64,000 bases of DNA. Origin: Devosia neptuniae (GTDB taxonomy: Bacteria; Pseudomonadota; Alphaproteobacteria; Rhizobiales; Devosiaceae). The stretch is from the NCBI RefSeq assembly GCF_025452235.1, contig NZ_CP104964.1:248001-312000 (forward strand), read 5' to 3'. Made by a program: the position numbers and the translations under genes. Shown one piece after another: positions 59,290 through 64,000 of this stretch. The notes under the pieces are model-generated. The model was not told the origin of the DNA and made no database searches. It saw nothing but the letters and a program-made list of their open reading frames with translations. The stretch's first letter is position 1. The number at the start of each line of letters is the position of its first letter.

Positions 59290-59391
59290 GGGAACCTCCC
59301 TTGGATCATACCGGTAGCGCTCTGTTGGCGCTTCTCTCGGTTCAGATTGACATGCCCAAGCGCGCAAGAAAAATACGAACTAAGGTGCTAT

Positions 59392-59410
59392 TGATAGATC
59401 AAATCTATCA
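59392..59410. promoter_or_regulatory. Candidate LysR operator
   Basis: TGATAGAT-CAA-ATCTATCA, a perfect 8-bp dyad with a T-N11-A core, immediately upstream of the LysR gene's GGAGGA site and about 100 bp from the divergent binding-protein gene. Confidence 0.6.
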
Positions 59411-59421
59411 CCGGAGGAGAT

Positions 59422-60348
59422 ATGGATAAGCTCTTGCGACAGTTCATCGCCATTGCCGAGACCGGCAGTATTCGGGCGGCCACGGCTGTGCTCAACGTCA
59501 CCCAGCCAACGCTGACCGTGAACATGCGCAAGCTCGAAGCGGATCTGAATGCGCGGCTGTTCGTTCGCTCGGCGCGGGGTGTGCGGCTCACACCCTATGG
59601 CGAGGTGATCTACGAAAACGCCCGGCTGATGCAGCGGCTTGACGACAATATGCGCAAGTCAGTGGAAGAGATGCGCGTCCGCAATGAGCGGGGAATCAGC
59701 ATTGGCAGCGGCTATTCGTGGTGGACCGTATTCGTGCGCGATGTCCTGCTGCGCTATCAGCAGCGCAATCCGAAGGCGCCGCTGCAGGTGAGCCTGGGCG
59801 ATCAACTCCGCTGTCTCGACCAGTTGCTGTCGGGCGATATCTCGCTTTTTATATCGCACGAAATCCGCGGGCTGAACGCCGGCATCGGCGCGCAGTTCAT
59901 CCGGCTGAGTCAGGTCTACAACGGGGTGTTCGTCCGCGACGGGCACCCTTTGCTAGGTGCGGTCCGCACGCGTGAGGAAATTGAAGCCTATCCGGTAGTG
60001 ACCAGTTCCCTGGCGGAAAGCCGGCATCAGCGCTTCTTTGACGAGAACTGGCGTCGGCAACGTGGCGAAACACCGTTTGGCCGCGAAAGCTACATTTTTG
60101 GCTCGAACTCTATTTCGGCCTGCCTCGACTATTTACGCAACACTGACGCCTTCTTGCGCATCTCCAACGTCATCGCGCCGTATTTTGCAGAACAGGGCAT
60201 AATAGAGGTGAAGCAGGCCGGAACATTGGCGAGCATCCCCATGGGCATATATGTGTTGGCTGAAAGACGCGGGGAGAAGCGCCTGGAGGATGTGTTGGAA
60301 TGGCTGATCGCGGCCTGCCGCGAAGCGCTACCGCCGTCGCAGGATTAG
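59422..60348 (+). CDS. LysR family transcriptional regulator
   Basis: A 308-residue regulator. The N-terminal winged helix (about 3-62) has FIAIAETGSIRAATAVLNVTQPTLTVNMRKLE and the effector-binding domain follows from about residue 90. It is divergent from the family 1 binding-protein gene, with an operator-like dyad between them that also covers its own start region, so autoregulation and control of the binding protein are likely. Effector unknown. Confidence 0.9.
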   Translation: MDKLLRQFIAIAETGSIRAATAVLNVTQPTLTVNMRKLEADLNARLFVRSARGVRLTPYGEVIYENARLMQRLDDNMRKSVEEMRVRNERGISIGSGYSWWTVFVRDVLLRYQQRNPKAPLQVSLGDQLRCLDQLLSGDISLFISHEIRGLNAGIGAQFIRLSQVYNGVFVRDGHPLLGAVRTREEIEAYPVVTSSLAESRHQRFFDENWRRQRGETPFGRESYIFGSNSISACLDYLRNTDAFLRISNVIAPYFAEQGIIEVKQAGTLASIPMGIYVLAERRGEKRLEDVLEWLIAACREALPPSQD

Positions 60349-60521
60349 CCGCCCGCCACAGGGTGTCGTCTTGAATGGCAGGATTTCGGTATTCCGGCTC
60401 GGAATGTACTCCTTCTCCACTTGAATGTCATGACCGATAGCCTGCTGGCAGTGAACCAGGTTTTGGACGGTCATCGGGGCATTGCATGCCATTGCTGCCG
60501 CCCATCAGACTCGAAGTCGCC

Positions 60522-61823
60522 CTAGCTCAAGGGGCCGCCACGATCTTGGGTCATCTTGACCAAGCGTTTAAAAACATTGCCGCTTTGACGGATGCCGTCA
60601 TGCTCGAACTCATTGGTGACCCAGTGTTCGAGGTTGCCGATCAGACCAGCCGTCTCCAGTGAGAGGCTCGCGTCGACATACATGTCATCGTGGTAGATGA
60701 TGGCTGAGACGGGGACCGTATTGGCGGCTAGCCGCTCGCCATCGTAGAGCAGGCTATGGTCCACGCGCTGGGCAAGCGCCTCGGTACCAGCTTGGAAGGG
60801 GCGCAGCGAGCGGATGTCCTCGAACATCCAGGGAAACATCATTTCGCCGGTGAACAGCAGCGGACGAGTAGTTTCGGCGAACTGGGGGAGGGTGTCACGC
60901 ACCCGCTGCGCGGCCCAAGCGGTCGCGCCGGATCCGTGGCCGTAGATGGATTCCTGCATCACGGCAAAGAGCGGATTGCCGTCATAGCTAGTCATGCGCA
61001 TCACCTCGGCGAGGAACTGGTCGGACAAGCGGTCGCGTTCGGGGGTGGCGAAAGCCTCGTCGATCAGCCAGTGGATGTTTTCGAAGCCTGGAGCCATGCC
61101 GAAATCGATGCCGATGCTCTGTAACCGGCGCACAGTGAGCTGGTCGCCATCGGGCAGGCGGACATCGCTGCTGGTGATGAAATCGGCTAGTTGACCGATG
61201 GTGTCACGGTCATCAGGGTAGCGCTTGTAATAGCGGGCGGTCTTGGCCTCGACCCGCGGATAAGTGCGGCGATAAACCTCTTCGGCCGAGGGGGTTATGC
61301 TGGCGAGACCCCCCGCCACATAGCAGGCCGAAAGCCCCTCGGATGCCTGGCTCAGATAGGTCAGGGTTAGGAAACCGCCATAGCTCTGACCCAGCGATTG
61401 CCATTTGGCTCCGCCGAACACGGTTTTTCGCAGATGTTCGAAATCGGCCACAATGGAATCGGCGCGAAAATGGGTGAGATAGGCGCCGGCCTCTTCCCCA
61501 CTGACAAAGCGCTGCATGGTCGCGCCATCCACCCGCGTGCTGCGGCCGGTGCCGCGCTGGTCAGGCAGGATGACGCGGTGGCTCTTGAGGGCCTCTGCCA
61601 GCCAAGACGGTCCTCCGCTGGTGGGACGGGGCGACTTACCGCCGGGGCCGCCTTGCAGGAAGACCAGCAGCGGCAGCTCGGCGTCCTTTTTTGTCGGATC
61701 CACTGCTTCGCGGGCAAAGAGCTTGATCGTGGGGCCACCGGGATTGGCGAACCAGTCGAGCGGCACGTCGATCAAGTGGTCGCGGATATGAATGCCGGGA
61801 ATGGTGTATTGCGAGACGATCAT
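60522..61823 (-). CDS. Alpha/beta hydrolase, prolyl aminopeptidase-like (S33)
   Basis: A 433-residue hydrolase. LLVFLQGGPGGKSPRP forms the oxyanion segment of proline iminopeptidases, LPDQRGTGRST follows, and the nucleophile elbow is GQSYGGFLT. The acid and histidine lie near IYHDDMYVDA and EHWVTNEFEHDG. It removes N-terminal proline or similar residues from peptides. It lies 9 bp downstream of a Dpp-type peptide importer operon, which makes intracellular digestion of imported peptides likely. Confidence 0.88.
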   Translation of the reverse strand: MIVSQYTIPGIHIRDHLIDVPLDWFANPGGPTIKLFAREAVDPTKKDAELPLLVFLQGGPGGKSPRPTSGGPSWLAEALKSHRVILPDQRGTGRSTRVDGATMQRFVSGEEAGAYLTHFRADSIVADFEHLRKTVFGGAKWQSLGQSYGGFLTLTYLSQASEGLSACYVAGGLASITPSAEEVYRRTYPRVEAKTARYYKRYPDDRDTIGQLADFITSSDVRLPDGDQLTVRRLQSIGIDFGMAPGFENIHWLIDEAFATPERDRLSDQFLAEVMRMTSYDGNPLFAVMQESIYGHGSGATAWAAQRVRDTLPQFAETTRPLLFTGEMMFPWMFEDIRSLRPFQAGTEALAQRVDHSLLYDGERLAANTVPVSAIIYHDDMYVDASLSLETAGLIGNLEHWVTNEFEHDGIRQSGNVFKRLVKMTQDRGGPLS

Positions 61824-61832
61824 GGTCCTATC

Positions 61833-62786
61833 CTAACGAACGCGCGGGTCCAGCAAAGCATAGGTGATGTCGACGACGATGTTGGAGATGACGATGAAGA
61901 AACCTCCCAACAGCACCACGCCGATAATGATGGGCCTATCCTGATTATTGACGGCCTGCACGGCCAGCGCGCCGACGCCTTGCAGGCCATAAACCTGCTC
62001 GATGACGATGGCGCCGCCCAGCAGCAGGGCGATATCGGCGCCCAATTGGGTTACCAGCGGTGTGAGAGTGGCGCGCATGCCATGCTTGAACACGACGCGG
62101 CCTTCCGACAAGCCTTTGGCACGAGCGGTGCGGATATAGTCCTCATTCATCACCTCAAGCATCTGGCCGCGCGTCAGCCGGGCATAGACTGCCGCGGTCG
62201 TTAGCGCGAGCGTTGCCCAGGGCAGGGCGAGATGCCAGGCCCAGAGCGCTGGATTGGGCAGGAACGGCTTGAAGCCGCCGGCGGGAAAGAGCGTGAATCC
62301 CGCCTGGCGCGGCAAGAAATAGAAGACATAGAGCGAGACCATGCCGAGCACGAAGGTAGGAAAACTCAACCCTACCAGAATAAAGGCCTGGCCCAGCCGG
62401 TCGCGCAATCCGCCGGGATGGCGGGCCGACATGATACCGATGGGAATGCCGACCGCCAGCCAGACAATGACGCCGCCGATGACCAGGGAAATGGTGGCTG
62501 GCAAGCGATTGGCAATGAGCGTGGTGACCGGTTGCTGGTTACGGTAGGAAAAGCCGAGATCACCTACCGCCGCGCGCCCGAGAAAACTCAGATATTGCTC
62601 GTGGATGGGGCGGTCGAGCCCTAGATTGGTGCGGATCTGCACCAATTGAGCTTCGGTAGCCTTGTCGCCGGCCACCATGCGGGCCGGATCGCCGGGGGCC
62701 ACGAAGAAGAGGAAAAAGACGAAGGTGCTGAGTGCAAAGAGGATTAGCGCGGCAAAGCCAATGCGGCCAAGCAGGAAGCGGATCAT
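61833..62786 (-). CDS. Peptide ABC transporter permease, DppB-like
   Basis: A 317-residue inner-membrane permease from ATG 62786 (MIRFLLGRIGFAALILFALS). APGDPARMVAG is the usual periplasmic motif after the first helix, and YIRTARAKGLSEGRVVFKHGMR is the EAA loop that contacts the ATPase. VYGLQGVGALAVQAV is the conserved C-terminal segment. It overlaps the DppC-like gene by 4 bp. Dipeptides, oligopeptides or sugars are possible substrates. Confidence 0.93.
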   Translation of the reverse strand: MIRFLLGRIGFAALILFALSTFVFFLFFVAPGDPARMVAGDKATEAQLVQIRTNLGLDRPIHEQYLSFLGRAAVGDLGFSYRNQQPVTTLIANRLPATISLVIGGVIVWLAVGIPIGIMSARHPGGLRDRLGQAFILVGLSFPTFVLGMVSLYVFYFLPRQAGFTLFPAGGFKPFLPNPALWAWHLALPWATLALTTAAVYARLTRGQMLEVMNEDYIRTARAKGLSEGRVVFKHGMRATLTPLVTQLGADIALLLGGAIVIEQVYGLQGVGALAVQAVNNQDRPIIIGVVLLGGFFIVISNIVVDITYALLDPRVR

Positions 62787-63733
62787 GGCTTGTGCCTCCA
62801 GCGCAACAGACTGCGCCTGACCACGGGGCGGGATTTGGGGTCGAGCGCGTCGCGCAGCCCATCGCCCAGAATGTTGAACGAGAGAGTGGTCAATAGCAGC
62901 GCCAGGCCCGGGATGAGCACCAGCCACCAGGCAACGAGATAGATGGAATTGGCAGCGGCGTCGGCCAACATGCCACCCCAACTCGGGGCGGGCGGCACAA
63001 TGCCCAGGCCCAGGAAGGAAAGGGTGGCCTCGAATACGATGGCGCTGGGGATCATCATCGTGGTGTAAACGATAATGGGGACACTCAGATTGGGCAGAAT
63101 ATCGACAACCATGATGGAGAGCGAGCTGGCGCCGAGCGAGCGGCTGGCCTGAACGAACTCGCGGGCACGCAGTGACATCACCTGGCTGCGCACCACGCGG
63201 CCCATGGTCGTCCAGCTGAAAAAGACAATGACCCCGATGCTAAGCGACAGGCTTGGCCCGAACACCGAGACCAATGCCAGCGCGCAGAGCAGGAAGGGCA
63301 CGCTCATCACCAGGTCCATGGCCCGGCTCAGCACCATGTCGATCCACCCGCCGAAAAAACCGGCCAGCACGCCGACGGTGACCCCGATCAGCGAGGCGGC
63401 CAGCGAGGCCAGGACGCCCACCAGCAGAGAGACGCGGGCACCATAAGCGAGGCGGACGAGCACGTCGCGACCCAGCTGGTCGGTGCCCAGCACGAATTCG
63501 GCATTGGGCGCCACGGGCAGACCCATAGTGGACAGGCCGGTGTCGCGGAATTGCTGGATCGGGGAATGGCCGGCCCAGCTTTCGATCAGCGGTGCTGCGG
63601 CAGCAAATAGCACCAGCACGACAATGAATACCATGGCGGCAAGGCTGGCCTTGTCGCGGAGCAACCGCCGCAGGGTGAGCGAGAAGGAACCGCGCTGGAC
63701 CACGATGGGAGCGGAGCTGGCCGGCGTACTCAT
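62783..63733 (-). CDS. Peptide ABC transporter permease, DppC-like
   Basis: A 316-residue permease from ATG 63733, which overlaps the ATPase gene's stop (ATGA). It has FVLGTDQLGRDVLVRLAYGARVSL, the family mark, the EAA loop EFVQASRSLGASSLSIMVVDILPN, and the late PAPSWGGMLADAA. About six helices are predicted. It pairs with the DppB-like permease. Confidence 0.93.
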   Translation of the reverse strand: MSTPASSAPIVVQRGSFSLTLRRLLRDKASLAAMVFIVVLVLFAAAAPLIESWAGHSPIQQFRDTGLSTMGLPVAPNAEFVLGTDQLGRDVLVRLAYGARVSLLVGVLASLAASLIGVTVGVLAGFFGGWIDMVLSRAMDLVMSVPFLLCALALVSVFGPSLSLSIGVIVFFSWTTMGRVVRSQVMSLRAREFVQASRSLGASSLSIMVVDILPNLSVPIIVYTTMMIPSAIVFEATLSFLGLGIVPPAPSWGGMLADAAANSIYLVAWWLVLIPGLALLLTTLSFNILGDGLRDALDPKSRPVVRRSLLRWRHKP

Positions 63734-64000
63734 GCGGCGGCCCAATCTATGGTCTGGACCAGATCACGGCTGCGCGCGAAATGTTGGGGCGGCGGAGTGA
63801 CCGAGGCGGCGAGCAGGGTACGAGTATAGTCATCCTGAGGATTGGCGTAGATGGCCTGGGCGTCGGCCAGCTCCACTATGCGGCCCTTGTTCATTACAGC
63901 GATGCGATTACAGACCTGGCGGACCACGGCCAGATCGTGAGAGATAAAGAGATAGGTAAGGTCAAGCTCGCGCTGTAGTTTGGACATCAGGTTAAGCACC
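63730..64000 (-). CDS. Peptide ABC transporter ATP-binding protein, C-terminal part (5' end outside window)
   Basis: The last 89 residues of a DppD/OppD-type ATPase. LTYLFISHDLAVVRQVCNRIAVMNKGRIVE includes the switch histidine (FISHDLAVV), and NPQDDYTRTLLAASVT is the usual oligopeptide C-terminal segment. The gene continues past the window end. It overlaps the DppC-like gene by 4 bp, placing it first or early in the importer operon. Confidence 0.88.
   Translation of the reverse strand, partial: VLNLMSKLQRELDLTYLFISHDLAVVRQVCNRIAVMNKGRIVELADAQAIYANPQDDYTRTLLAASVTPPPQHFARSRDLVQTIDWAAA

Overview
The window looks like chromosome of a GC-rich alphaproteobacterium of the order Hyphomicrobiales, probably Devosia or a close relative. 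This is inferred from the gene families (paired Ku genes, the TIGR02587/TIGR02588 pair, DUF2267, DUF983, DUF2270, I78 lipoprotein, many ABC and tripartite carboxylate importers), from GGAAC...CGTT stress promoters and from TGA-N9-TCA iron boxes. No rRNA, tRNA, CRISPR array, phage or insertion sequence was recognised.

1-15.5 kb is sugar and sugar-phosphate metabolism. A ferric/hexose-phosphate-type ABC importer (cut by the window start) lies beside its RpiR/SIS regulator. Two divergent operons follow. The leftward one encodes phosphogluconate dehydratase, aldose 1-epimerase, a Gfo/Idh/MocA oxidoreductase and fructose-1,6-bisphosphatase. The rightward one encodes a PfkB kinase, a LacD/YihT-type class I aldolase, a complete polar-amino-acid-type ABC importer and a class II fructose-bisphosphate aldolase, and it ends against a FadR-type regulator. 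Together they look like an uptake, phosphorylation and aldol-cleavage route that feeds the Entner-Doudoroff pathway; its substrate is not known.

15.5-20.4 kb holds small exported or membrane proteins, a cysteine synthase and a DUF983 protein. 20.4-29.7 kb is a second catabolic locus: a TctABC tripartite carboxylate importer, a DHDPS-family aldolase, a two-subunit dihydroxyacetone kinase, an IclR regulator with twin operator candidates, and an SDR-GntR-RraA operon behind a near-ideal palindrome.

29.8-46.5 kb is stress and signalling: a VapBC-like pair, a CHASE4-GGDEF-EAL protein, tiny membrane proteins, an SLC13/TrkA-C transporter, TIGR02587/88, a diguanylate cyclase, a chemoreceptor, DUF2267 and two convergent Ku genes. 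Four EcfG-like promoters tie much of this to the general stress response. 46.9-51.5 kb has an autotransporter and small secreted proteins.

51.8-57.9 kb is a siderophore importer (ATPase, two FecCD permeases, two binding proteins) facing a third binding-protein gene. Both transcription units start from copies of the same promoter carrying a RirA-type iron box. 58-64 kb has a binding protein with a 3' frameshift, a divergent LysR regulator with its operator, a proline-iminopeptidase-like hydrolase and a Dpp-type peptide importer that runs off the window end. Starts were reassigned for several genes using Shine-Dalgarno sequences and family N-termini, including a CTG start for dhaK.
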